Positions 25,183 through 32,916 of a DNA stretch of 64,000 nucleotides are shown piece after piece. The stretch spans positions 620,001 through 684,000 of the forward strand of contig NZ_VTFV01000002.1 in assembly GCF_009192745.1 (NCBI RefSeq), in the 5' to 3' direction. The number at the start of each line of letters is the position of its first letter. The stretch's first letter is position 1. The translations under genes were made by a program, and so were the position numbers. Under the pieces are notes generated by a model. It did no database searches, had not been told where the DNA came from, and saw nothing but the letters and a program-made list of their open reading frames with translations. Source of the DNA: Arthrobacter citreus (GTDB taxonomy: Bacteria; Actinomycetota; Actinomycetes; Actinomycetales; Micrococcaceae).

Positions 25183-26501
25183 AGCAGCCTCTCTCCCTTC
25201 AGGACCTCAAGAATGAACTGCTGGCTGGTTTCCGGGGTGGTGTCCGGATTGACGTCCTGCGGAGGAGTCCAGGTCTGCTGGATACCCGTGGAGATTTCGT
25301 TGTAGTACGGAGTCTGCGGCCGGGGTTTGGCCAGATCCAGCGATTCGCGGATCGTCCCTGCCATGGGGAACGTATCCACCACTTCCGGATCGTTGTACGC
25401 GTCCGGGTTGGATGGAGGATTGCCGTTCGTTGCGAAGTAGAAGGCCTGGTTCTCCGGGCTGACAATGCACTCGATTGCCTCAAACGCCAGGTCCGGATGC
25501 TTGCTCTTGGATCCAACGCCCAGATTGATACCGCCCAGCGGGGGAGCGGTTTCCTCGCCCTCGTTGACCTGCGGGTAGAGGGCCCACCCGATGTCGTCGA
25601 TCAGGGAAGCAGGCAGGGCGCCTTCCTCGACGGCCGCGTTGGTCGCGGGCCAGACGAAGGGATAGTTGACCATAAAGGCGCCCTGGTCACCCTGGAACTG
25701 GATCATCGAGAAGTTCTCGGTCTGGGTCGGAAGACCCGGGCCGCCGAGGCCTTCCTTGCCGATGGTGGAGACGATTTCGGCGGCCTTCTTCCCGGCGTCG
25801 GAGTCGATGCCCAGCCGGATCTCATCGGCAGAGGCGTCCGGGTTTTCCACGATCTGCCCGCCGGCTGATTCGATCAAGGCGTTCACCCATACGGTCATGG
25901 ACTCGGCCCGGGCGCCCTGGACGCTGAGGTACTTGTCCTGGCTGGCAACCGCTTCGATCAGCTGGTCCCAGGTGACTGGCTGGGTCATGTCCAGGCCGGC
26001 TGCCTCGGCTACGGACTTGCGGTACCAGAGGATTTGGGTGTTGGCCCAGAACGGGACGGCAACAACCTCGTCCTTCCACGTGGCACCGGCAAGGGCACCT
26101 TCAAGGACATTCGCGGTGGTGCGTTCGCGCACATCGTCAGGAATCGGTGCCAGGTAGCCCGGTTCTGCGTATTCAGGGACGTTAGGCGGGTCCAGGCTCA
26201 TGATGTCCATGCTGGTGTCACCGGCTGCGAGCCGCCGCGCCAGCTGCTCCCGCTGCGACGGGGCGTCGTTGGGAAGCAGCGAAGTCTCAATGGTGTACGC
26301 CCCGTTCGAAGCGTCAGTGCACCGCTTCGCGAGTTCGGCCTGGCCGCCGTCGTCCGGGTTGATGTACCACGTCAGGGTCGGCGCAGAACCGGAATCCGAA
26401 CTGCAGCCTGCCAGCAGAGTGGCACCGACGGCGAGGGCGAACCCCGCAGCTGCAGACTTCCTCATCCGGTGTCTGCCGTGATGTTTTGCACCTTGTGGCA
26501 T
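25179..26501 (-). CDS. Sugar ABC transporter substrate-binding lipoprotein
   Basis: Type 1 extracellular solute-binding protein of 440 residues. The signal peptide has a basic start (GRHRMRK), a hydrophobic core (SAAAGFALAVGATLLAG) and the lipobox LAGC followed by SSDSGS, so it is membrane-anchored outside. The start at 26501 is chosen because GGTGGAGG lies about 10 nt upstream; an ATG at 26465 would give a shorter n-region and one at 26531 a longer one. The mature part shows the 'TLTWYINPDDGGQAELAKRC' start of trehalose/maltose-type binders and 'GGINLGVGSKSKHPDLAFEAIECI'. First gene of the importer operon. Confidence 0.9.
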   Translation of the reverse strand: MPQGAKHHGRHRMRKSAAAGFALAVGATLLAGCSSDSGSAPTLTWYINPDDGGQAELAKRCTDASNGAYTIETSLLPNDAPSQREQLARRLAAGDTSMDIMSLDPPNVPEYAEPGYLAPIPDDVRERTTANVLEGALAGATWKDEVVAVPFWANTQILWYRKSVAEAAGLDMTQPVTWDQLIEAVASQDKYLSVQGARAESMTVWVNALIESAGGQIVENPDASADEIRLGIDSDAGKKAAEIVSTIGKEGLGGPGLPTQTENFSMIQFQGDQGAFMVNYPFVWPATNAAVEEGALPASLIDDIGWALYPQVNEGEETAPPLGGINLGVGSKSKHPDLAFEAIECIVSPENQAFYFATNGNPPSNPDAYNDPEVVDTFPMAGTIRESLDLAKPRPQTPYYNEISTGIQQTWTPPQDVNPDTTPETSQQFILEVLKGERLL

Positions 26502-26656
26502 GGGTATATGCCTCCACCTCGTCGTAGGCACGGACTTCAGTGATGTTCCGCGAAAGGAAGCTCAGCAACCTTTCGATCGACCATATGCCCTGCAAGGTGC
26601 ATTGCGCCACAGTTGTTGCGGGTAAACCCGTGAAACCTCAGGTGGCAAGGGTGAAG

Positions 26657-27076
26657 CTAGGTGTTCGAAGCCGCGAACGGCGGGCGCTGGGTGCCCGGAG
26701 TAAGTGCCTCGGCAGGATCGGTGCCGAGCTCGATAATGCGGTTGCTGCCGTCTACATGGACCACGGCAGGAACATAGGCGCGGGCTTCTTCGGTGCTCAT
26801 GTCCGCGTAGGTGATCAGGATTACCTTGTCCCCAACGTTGACCAGGTGCGCTGCGGCCCCGTTGATGCCGATGACGCCGGATCCGCGTTCACCGGCGATG
26901 GTGTACGTTTCCAGCCGGGATCCGTTGTCTACGTCCACGATGGCAACCAGCTCGCCGGGAAGGATGTCCGCTGCGTCGAGCAGGTCCTCATCCACGGTCA
27001 CTGAGCCTACGTAGTGGAGATTTGAATGGGTGACGGTGGCCCGGTGGATCTTGGACTTAAACATTTTGCGGTTCAT
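26657..27076 (-). CDS. panD: Aspartate 1-decarboxylase
   Basis: Pyruvoyl-dependent decarboxylase that makes beta-alanine for pantothenate and coenzyme A. With the start at 27076 the protein has 139 residues and the self-cleavage site G24-S25 (HYVGSVTV) falls at the same position as in the E. coli enzyme, which supports this start over the longer frame to 27163. '[13 protein letters not shown]', '[21 protein letters not shown]' and the active-site lysine region are conserved. It is a cytoplasmic tetramer by family. It is monocistronic, between tRNA-Gly and the sugar importer; panB and panC are not in the window. Confidence 0.95.
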   Translation of the reverse strand: MNRKMFKSKIHRATVTHSNLHYVGSVTVDEDLLDAADILPGELVAIVDVDNGSRLETYTIAGERGSGVIGINGAAAHLVNVGDKVILITYADMSTEEARAYVPAVVHVDGSNRIIELGTDPAEALTPGTQRPPFAASNT

Positions 27077-27126
27077 AGCGTGTTCAAGTGTACGCCCGGC
27101 CCGGGGCAGCCTTCCGGCAAAGAAAA

Positions 27127-27153
27127 GCACCTCCGGCGCGGGGCCGGAGGTGC
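27127..27153 (-). terminator. Terminator of tRNA-Gly transcript
   Basis: GCACCTCCGGC pairs with GCCGGAGGTGC over 11 bp. On the minus strand it is followed by TTTTCTTT. It lies 19 nt beyond the tRNA 3' end and upstream of panD. Confidence 0.85.
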
Positions 27154-27171
27154 CGCCAAACATCAGATTGG

Positions 27172-27242
27172 AGCGGGCGACGGGAATCGAACCCGCGTAT
27201 CGAGCTTGGGAAGCTAGCGCTCTACCATTGAGCTACGCCCGC
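27172..27242 (-). tRNA. tRNA-Gly (anticodon CCC)
   Basis: Cloverleaf of 71 nt without encoded CCA. The acceptor is GCGGGCG/CGCCCGC with discriminator T, the D stem is GCTC/GAGC, the anticodon loop is TTCCCAA, and the T arm is GCGGG-TTCGAAT-CCCGT. The anticodon stem CTAGC/GCTCG has one mismatched pair (T28-C42). A 9-bp hairpin (27246-27266, GTGCCGGTG-AAG-CACCGGCAC) lies 4 nt upstream of the mature 5' end and may guide processing. A TAAAGT -10-like element lies further upstream. Confidence 0.95.
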
Positions 27243-27347
27243 ACTGTGCCGGTGAAGCACCGGCACAACAAACCACTTTACATGTCTTTGGCATCAGCAG
27301 CCTAAAGCCGTATCCCGGTACGCCTCGAGTGCCGGGCGCCGGTAATG

Positions 27348-27611
27348 CTAGGCCCGGCGGGCCTCTTCGCCGTCCCTCGCCCGATCCACCAGTTCCCGCC
27401 AGCGCCCCTTGAGGGAAGTTTCAGGAATGGTGACTGCCTGCTGGCCCACGCGGATCTCATACGTGAAGCGGTCTGGACCGTCGGCAGCTTCCTGCGGCGG
27501 CTCCTGGAGCAGGGGAAGCCAGCGTTCCTCAGCTTCCTCGGAACTCACCTCGCTGCTCCAGGTGCGCCGCATTCCAGCCATGCCTCCGGTACGCACCACA
27601 ACCAGTCTCAT
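27348..27611 (-). CDS. Emfourin-type inhibitor of M4 metalloprotease (protealysin inhibitor)
   Basis: Small acidic protein of 87 residues beginning MRLVVVRTGGMAGMRRTW and containing 'DRFTYEIRVGQQAVTIPETSLKGRWRELVDRA', the pattern of the protealysin inhibitor (emfourin, M4in) family. In Serratia such a protein, encoded next to protealysin, binds and inhibits the protease. Here it sits directly behind an M4 protease gene and overlaps it by 4 nt, so enzyme and inhibitor are made together. There is no signal peptide. It is recognised from the pattern plus context. Confidence 0.82.
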   Translation of the reverse strand: MRLVVVRTGGMAGMRRTWSSEVSSEEAEERWLPLLQEPPQEAADGPDRFTYEIRVGQQAVTIPETSLKGRWRELVDRARDGEEARRA

Positions 27612-28648
27612 ACCATGACATTAACCTCTTGCCATGCGGCCTGCACAGCGGAACTTTCTTCGCTCCCGGCCCCGTAGCGCTTTTCAGCCGCCGTGATGGT
27701 AGCGGCGGCGAAGACCGAAAAGGTGCAGTCCGCCGGGAAATTGGGCTCCGTGATGGTGTCATACCAGACCTGGCCTGCGCGTTCCCAGGCGTAGCCGCCC
27801 AGCCGCATCGAGGCGAGGTAGAAGGCATGGTTCGGGATTCCGGAGTTCAGGTGCACGCCGCCGTTGTCCGAGGTGGTTTCCACATAACCGGACATGTCCG
27901 CGGGCTGGGGGTCCTTGCCCAGCACGTCGTCGTCGTATGCGGTTCCGGGAGCTGCCAGCGACCTGAGTGCAGAGCCGCTGACCTCCGGCGTGAACAGGCC
28001 CTCACCCACTAGCCAGGAGGCTTCGCCGGCGGTTTGTCCCAGCAGTTTCTGCTCCACCAGGCTGCCGAAGACGTCGGAGACGGACTCGTTCAGTGCCCCC
28101 GCCTGGTCCTGGTAGACCAGCTTGGCGGTGTACTGGATGACGCCGTGGGTAAGTTCGTGGCCGATCACGGTAAGGGACTTGCTGAACCGTTCAAAGACTT
28201 CACCGTCGCCGTCGCCCAGGACCATCTGCGCACCGTCCCAGAAGGCGTTGTCATAGTCGCGGCCGTAGTGCACGGTAGCGAGGAGCGGCTGACCTGCCCC
28301 GTCAACGGAGGACCGCCCGTAGGCCTCCTCATACAGGGCGTAGGTGGCACCCAGCCCGTCATAGGTTTCATCCACGGCAGGGTCCCCGCTTGGTCCGGAG
28401 CCCTCAGCGCGCACTTCCCTGCCTGGCAGTTCCTGCCGCTGCATGGCATCGAAGACGGTGCGGCGGAGCTTGGGACTGAAGGCGGTCCCGGATGACGGGG
28501 CCTTGGCGGTGCGGCCGAGCTGCCTGGTTTCAGCCACGGAGGTGAACTCCATGAGTGTGCGCCGGGCAGCGTCGGCAGCAGCAGCGAGCCGGTCGGGACG
28601 TTCAGCGATCCGGGAGAGCAGATACGGCGGAACGATCGAGCAGTTCAT
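27608..28648 (-). CDS. M4 family metalloprotease, protealysin-like
   Basis: Thermolysin-like protease of 346 residues from the start chosen at 28648. The zinc motif HELTH is at residues 164-168, the third ligand is in NESVSDVFG (about E188), and the C-terminal catalytic histidine is in 'DNGGVHLNSGIPNHAFY'. The short propeptide begins MNCSIVPPYLLSRIAE, with the PPY/PPL motif typical of the protealysin subfamily. No signal peptide is seen, unlike secreted thermolysin. The upstream ATGs (28687, 28774) give no leader with export features. It is coupled to its presumed inhibitor downstream. Confidence 0.9.
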   Translation of the reverse strand: MNCSIVPPYLLSRIAERPDRLAAAADAARRTLMEFTSVAETRQLGRTAKAPSSGTAFSPKLRRTVFDAMQRQELPGREVRAEGSGPSGDPAVDETYDGLGATYALYEEAYGRSSVDGAGQPLLATVHYGRDYDNAFWDGAQMVLGDGDGEVFERFSKSLTVIGHELTHGVIQYTAKLVYQDQAGALNESVSDVFGSLVEQKLLGQTAGEASWLVGEGLFTPEVSGSALRSLAAPGTAYDDDVLGKDPQPADMSGYVETTSDNGGVHLNSGIPNHAFYLASMRLGGYAWERAGQVWYDTITEPNFPADCTFSVFAAATITAAEKRYGAGSEESSAVQAAWQEVNVMV

Positions 28649-28801
28649 TGGGGAAGCTGGGAAACAGGTCACTTTACAGCCCTCCATCTGTAGTGAGTTT
28701 CCCCAGAGTAGACGCCGCCACCCCCACGGCAAGGCCGGGGCCGGCAAAACCGGGCCGTCTTGGCCAAAGGGCAACCTAAATGAGCCTGCTGTCCGCCGGA
28801 A

Positions 28802-29305
28802 CTAGCCTTCGGAGGGATCCGTTCCTGCCGGCGCCCCACCGCCGAAAGCGGCGACGACGGCCTGGACGCCTTCAGGGCCAAGCTCCAGTCCCAGCGAATT
28901 TCCGGGGTTGATGGCCAGGCCGTAGCCCGGAGCGATGCTGCGCAGCGTCGCCTCGCCGGATGCCTTCACCATGATGGGAGCAGTGTCGCGGATGCGCTGC
29001 GGAATCCGCTGTGCATCGGTGAAGGTGGCAGCGACGGGGGACGCGCCTTCGGGGGACTTCAGGACCAGTGCCTGGAAACTTGCCGGGTCGTCCTCGACCG
29101 TCAGCCGGCCGACGCTGAGCAGTTCGGAATTCCAGATGGCCGTGATGACGTCCTGGTTGCTGATTGTCCCGGCCTGCCCGGAGACGATGGCTTCCTCCAG
29201 TGCGGTGGCGGGCTCGGGGGCGCTGGGCCGCGAACCTCCAGCAGTGCCGGTTTCCTGTGTGGTGCCGTCCATGCCGGCGTTGCTGTTCTCGGTGCCGTTG
29301 TCCAA
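28802..29305 (-). CDS. SseB N-terminal domain-like protein
   Basis: Soluble protein of 167 residues with the SseB-type fold pattern: 'ALEEAIVSGQAGTISNQDVITAIWNSELLSVG', then 'FQALVLKSPEGASPVAATFTDAQRIPQRI', and 'GYGLAINPGNSLGLELGPEGVQAVV' near the end. Such domains are found in enhancing factors and secretion-related proteins of uncertain role. The start is the TTG at 29305, preceded by GAGGAGG 5 nt away; the frame is open to 29449, but that part looks non-coding. It is upstream of the M4 protease by 153 nt, on the same strand, and divergent from kynA. Confidence 0.72.
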   Translation of the reverse strand: MDNGTENSNAGMDGTTQETGTAGGSRPSAPEPATALEEAIVSGQAGTISNQDVITAIWNSELLSVGRLTVEDDPASFQALVLKSPEGASPVAATFTDAQRIPQRIRDTAPIMVKASGEATLRSIAPGYGLAINPGNSLGLELGPEGVQAVVAAFGGGAPAGTDPSEG

Positions 29306-29462
29306 GGGGACCTCCTCTGGAGGGTCGGATGCATAAACCGCCAGTCTTCCACAGCCCGGCCGTGGCGCAGAAGCCGTTGGCACGGTGCTGCGGTTACCGT
29401 GAAAGCCAGCACGGCAGTACACGGGGCCTGGGCCCCCACGACCAGCCACATATGGAGCAGCG

Positions 29463-30314
29463 ATGAGCGTAGACCGGAATACAAGGGATCTGGAACCGGA
29501 AATCGAGCGCGATTTCAGCCGGAAAATGAGCTATGGCTCCTACCTGGGGCTCGATGAGCTGCTCTCCGCCCAGCACCCGGTCAGCGGCCACCATGACGAG
29601 ATGCTGTTCATCATCCAGCACCAGACCTCGGAACTCTGGCTGAAGCTGGTGCTGCACGAACTGAGGGGCGTCCGTTCGCGGCTGATGGCTGATGACCTGC
29701 GCTCGGCCATGAAAGGCATTGCCCGGATCAAGCACATCCAGCGCTCGCTGACCGAGCAGTGGTCCGTGCTGGCAACGCTGACGCCGTCGGAGTACGCCGA
29801 GTTCAGGGGCGAACTTGGCGCTTCCTCCGGCTTCCAGTCCTACCAGTACCGTGCGGTGGAGTTCCTGCTCGGAAACAAGAACGCAGCCATGCTGGAGGTG
29901 TTCCGTTCAGACCCGCAGGCACAGGCGCTACTCGCGGAGCTGCTTTCGGCCACCAGTGTGTACGACGAGTTCATCGCGGCCCTGTCCCGCCGCGGCTACC
30001 GGGTGCCGCAGGACCTGCTGGAGCGGGACGTCACGCAGGCACACGTCTTCAACGCATCCCTGATGGACATATTCCGCCACGTGTATGAGAACCCGGCCGA
30101 GAACTGGGACATCTACGAGGCCTGCGAGGAGCTGGTGGACCTGGAGGACAATTTCCAGCTGTGGCGCTTCCGCCACCTGCTGACCGTGCAGCGCACCATC
30201 GGCATGAAGCGGGGCACCGGGGGATCCTCCGGTGCGCACTTCCTGCGCAGTGCGCTGGACCTGACGTTTTTCCCCGAGCTCTATGCGGTCCGCACCGAAA
30301 TCAAGCAGGCATGA
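29463..30314 (+). CDS. kynA: Tryptophan 2,3-dioxygenase
   Basis: Haem dioxygenase of 283 residues that opens the indole ring of tryptophan to N-formylkynurenine. Signature stretches: '[17 protein letters not shown]', '[25 protein letters not shown]' (containing the active-site histidine), '[19 protein letters not shown]', and the haem-ligand region '[27 protein letters not shown]'. It has full family length. Kynureninase and formamidase genes are not adjacent, so the rest of the pathway must be elsewhere. dcd follows after 20 nt, an unusual neighbour. Confidence 0.95.
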   Translation: MSVDRNTRDLEPEIERDFSRKMSYGSYLGLDELLSAQHPVSGHHDEMLFIIQHQTSELWLKLVLHELRGVRSRLMADDLRSAMKGIARIKHIQRSLTEQWSVLATLTPSEYAEFRGELGASSGFQSYQYRAVEFLLGNKNAAMLEVFRSDPQAQALLAELLSATSVYDEFIAALSRRGYRVPQDLLERDVTQAHVFNASLMDIFRHVYENPAENWDIYEACEELVDLEDNFQLWRFRHLLTVQRTIGMKRGTGGSSGAHFLRSALDLTFFPELYAVRTEIKQA

Positions 30315-30334
30315 GGATGCGCTATTTTTAGAAG

Positions 30335-30910
30335 GTGCTGATATCTGACCGCGACATTCGAGCCGAAATTGCCGACGAGCGGATCGTCCTTGATCCCTAC
30401 GACCCGGCCATGGTCCAGCCCTCCAGCGTTGACGTGCGGATCGACCGCTACTTCCGTCTTTTCGACAACCACAAGTACGCGCACATCGATCCCTCCCTGG
30501 ACCAGCCGGACCTCACCCGACTGGTAGAGGTGGCTCCGGACGAGCCCTTCATCCTGCACCCGGGAGAGTTCGTCCTTGGCTCGACGTATGAGCAGGTCAC
30601 CCTTCCCGATGACATCGCCGCCCGGCTTGAGGGCAAGTCCTCGCTGGGCCGGCTCGGGCTGCTCACCCACTCGACTGCAGGGTTTATCGACCCCGGCTTC
30701 TCCGGCCACGTGACCCTTGAGCTCTCCAACATGGCCACCCTGCCCATCAAACTGTGGCCGGGCTCGAAGATCGGCCAGCTGTGCTTCTTCCGGCTTACCT
30801 CCCCGGCTGAGCACGCCTACGGCTCCGGAGCCTACGGAAACCGCTACCAGGGCCAGCGCGGCCCGACGGCGTCGCGCAGCTACCAGAACTTCCACCGCAC
30901 CAGCATCTAG
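30335..30910 (+). CDS. dcd: dCTP deaminase
   Basis: Trimeric nucleotide deaminase of 191 residues. '[19 protein letters not shown]', '[35 protein letters not shown]' (catalytic serine, arginine and glutamate region) and a C-terminal '[18 protein letters not shown]' lid match the family. Actinobacterial members can be bifunctional dCTP deaminase/dUTPases that make dUMP directly; that is possible but not proven here. The start is GTG with GAAGG just upstream (30329-30334 region). Confidence 0.95.
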   Translation: MLISDRDIRAEIADERIVLDPYDPAMVQPSSVDVRIDRYFRLFDNHKYAHIDPSLDQPDLTRLVEVAPDEPFILHPGEFVLGSTYEQVTLPDDIAARLEGKSSLGRLGLLTHSTAGFIDPGFSGHVTLELSNMATLPIKLWPGSKIGQLCFFRLTSPAEHAYGSGAYGNRYQGQRGPTASRSYQNFHRTSI

Positions 30911-30976
30911 GGGCCGGAGCGCCGCCGGTGCTCCAATACTGTGGACACCGGCACGGCACGGTGCCAGATTGTGCGC

Positions 30977-31366
30977 ATGGAACCCGCAGAACCAGAAGAG
31001 CTGACGGATTACCTCGCAGCCCTGGACCACCCGATGTCCTCCGTGGTGCGGCACCTTCGTGCGGCCATTCTCTCCGTGGATCCCCGGATCCACGAGAACA
31101 TCAAGTGGGGCGCCCCGAACTTCGCCCTGCGTGATGACTTTGCCACGTTCAGCCTGCGCCGGCCGGAGAACATCCAGGTTGTCCTCCACACCGGCGCCAG
31201 GCCGAAGCCCGACCACCGAGAAATCACCGTCACCGACCCGCGCAAAGTGCTTCGGATGGCGGGCCGGAACAGGGGAGTGGTGACCTTCTCCAGCCGGGCG
31301 GCCGCCGAAGCGGCCATGGACGACTTCACCGACGTAGTCCGCCAGTGGGTCGCGCAGCTGGAATAG
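30977..31366 (+). CDS. DUF1801 domain-containing protein
   Basis: Small soluble protein of about 129 residues with the YdhG/DUF1801 pattern: 'LTDYLAALDHPMSSVVRHLRAAILSVDPRIHENIKWGAPNFALRDDFATFSL' and a C-terminal 'FTDVVRQWVAQLE'. The function is unknown; the fold is related to frataxin-like proteins. The start is uncertain: ATG at 30977 gives the compact domain, and a GTG at 30941 would add 12 residues, with no clear Shine-Dalgarno for either. It is convergent with the UMF1 transporter, with only 3 nt between the two stop codons. Confidence 0.8.
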   Translation: MEPAEPEELTDYLAALDHPMSSVVRHLRAAILSVDPRIHENIKWGAPNFALRDDFATFSLRRPENIQVVLHTGARPKPDHREITVTDPRKVLRMAGRNRGVVTFSSRAAAEAAMDDFTDVVRQWVAQLE

Positions 31367-31369
31367 GCG

Positions 31370-32734
31370 CTAGACCTCCGGCACCACGGCCTTCGGTGTC
31401 TTTCCCGGGGCCCGGACCGGCAGCAGGGCCAGCAGTCCCAGCAGCAGCACGAGCAGGATGCCGATGATGCCGTAGCGCTGCGCCCCGAAGATGGCAATGA
31501 AGGCAGCGAACAGCGACGGCGCCAGGAAACTCACGGCGCGGCCGGTGGTTGCGTAGAGCCCAAAGAGTTCCGACTCCTCGCCGTCCGGCGCGAGCCGCGC
31601 CAGGAACGCCCGGGAAGCGGACTGGGCCGGCCCGACGAAGAGGCACAGTGAGAGGCCAAAGACCCAGAACGTCGTATCCCCGGTCCATTCAAGGCCAAAC
31701 AGGCTCACATCCTCCGCGCCAAGGACAGCGATGACCGTTCCTGCCAGCAGCAGGCCGGTCAGCGCCCCGACAATCACGGGCTTGGGGCCGATCCGGTCAT
31801 CGAGGAAGCCGCCGGCGAAGGAGCCTGCTGCGGCAATGACGTTTCCGAAGATGGCGAACATGATCACCTGGGGCAGCTCCCAGCCGAACGTTCCGCCCGC
31901 AATGATGCCGCCGAAGGTAAAGACTGCCGCCAAACCGTCGCGGAATACCGCACTCGCCAGCAGGAAAAAGATGGTGTGTGGGCTGGTCTTGTAGATGGCC
32001 CTAATCCGGCGGAACAGCAGCCCGTAGGAGGCGAAGAAGCCGATCTTGGCGGCCTTCGTCCGCGGGACCTCTGGGACCGTGAAAAAGATGGGCAGTGAAA
32101 AGACCAGGAACCAGGCGGCGGAGAAGAGCGCCACGGCACGGATGTTCTGGCCGTTCTCCGACGTGACGCCGAACCAGCCGACGTCCGGATTGATGAATCC
32201 CACCAGCACCAGCGCCAGGGCAGCGATACCGCCCACGTATCCCATGGCCCAGCCGAAGCCGCTGACCCTGCCGATCGTGCCGGGCGTGGAGACCTGCTTG
32301 AGCATCGCGAAGTAGTTCACGTTGGCAAACTCGAAGAACACGTTGGCCAGGGCGATCAGCGCAACGCCAAGGAGCAGGAAGTTCTCACTCGGATAGACGA
32401 AGAAGCACAGGCCGGTTGCCACGCATACCGCCACTGTGTTCACGCCCAGCCAGAGTTTGCGCCGCCCGCCGGCATCAGAGCGCTGTCCGGCAACCGGAGC
32501 CAGCACGGCCACCAGTACGCCGGCAATCGCCAGACCTGCGCCAAGCACCGCCGAAGCGTGATCTTCGCCACCGAACGAATCGGATGTGAGGTAGACGGTG
32601 AACACGAAAGTCGTCATGACGGCGTTGAACGCAGCCGACCCCCAGTCCCAGGAAGCCCATGCCCAAACCTCCCGCCGTCGCGCCTTAGCAGGGGCGCCGG
32701 AGTGCCCGGGGGTTGCGTGCGTCATCGAAGCCAT
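31370..32734 (-). CDS. MFS transporter, UMF1 (Atg22-like) family
   Basis: Membrane protein of 454 residues with 12 hydrophobic segments. The N-terminal 'VWAWASWDWGSAAFNAVMTTFVFTVYLTS' is the UMF1 signature (WxxYDWGxSaf type), followed by 'FGWAMGYVGGIAALALVLVGFINP' and 'PAQSASRAFLARLAPDGEESELFGLYATTGRAVSFLAPSLFA'. Fungal Atg22 exports amino acids from the vacuole; the bacterial substrate is unknown. Start at 32734, with a second ATG 9 nt later. It is divergent from the Mrp operon across 182 nt. Confidence 0.88.
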   Translation of the reverse strand: MASMTHATPGHSGAPAKARRREVWAWASWDWGSAAFNAVMTTFVFTVYLTSDSFGGEDHASAVLGAGLAIAGVLVAVLAPVAGQRSDAGGRRKLWLGVNTVAVCVATGLCFFVYPSENFLLLGVALIALANVFFEFANVNYFAMLKQVSTPGTIGRVSGFGWAMGYVGGIAALALVLVGFINPDVGWFGVTSENGQNIRAVALFSAAWFLVFSLPIFFTVPEVPRTKAAKIGFFASYGLLFRRIRAIYKTSPHTIFFLLASAVFRDGLAAVFTFGGIIAGGTFGWELPQVIMFAIFGNVIAAAGSFAGGFLDDRIGPKPVIVGALTGLLLAGTVIAVLGAEDVSLFGLEWTGDTTFWVFGLSLCLFVGPAQSASRAFLARLAPDGEESELFGLYATTGRAVSFLAPSLFAAFIAIFGAQRYGIIGILLVLLLGLLALLPVRAPGKTPKAVVPEV

Positions 32735-32805
32735 GCTCCAGATGCTAGCGGGCCAAAGCGCACGGAAGGTGAACGGACGCGGCCCGGTTTGTTCATGAAC
32801 CGAAT

Positions 32806-32834
32806 GTGACCGGCGCTTATGCCTCCGTTAGAAT
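32806..32834 (+). promoter_or_regulatory. Candidate promoter of the Mrp operon
   Basis: GTGACC (-35, 4 of 6 matches) and TAGAAT (-10, 5 of 6), separated by exactly 17 nt. It is about 80 nt before the mrpA start. Pattern match only. Confidence 0.4.
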
Positions 32835-32916
32835 AAACAAAGCCCCTCGACCCGACGTTGATAACTAAAGCTGTGTTCTGACCTGTAAGGCCCATTAGAG
32901 AACCCGGGAGATCTAC

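Noticed and set aside
26619-26630. CGGGT-AA-ACCCG inverted repeat between panD and the sugar importer as LacI operator
   Set aside because: Too short, lacks the central CG step usual for LacI sites, and about 120 nt from the start codon.
27026-27217. Plus-strand open frame ending [20 protein letters not shown]-like peptide
   Set aside because: It is the well-known artefact of translating across an antisense tRNA gene (tRNA-Gly at 27172-27242).
30916-30934. GGAGCGCC-GCC-GGTGCTCC hairpin after dcd as terminator
   Set aside because: It has a 3-nt loop and no U-tract and is weaker than the other terminators; left out as uncertain.
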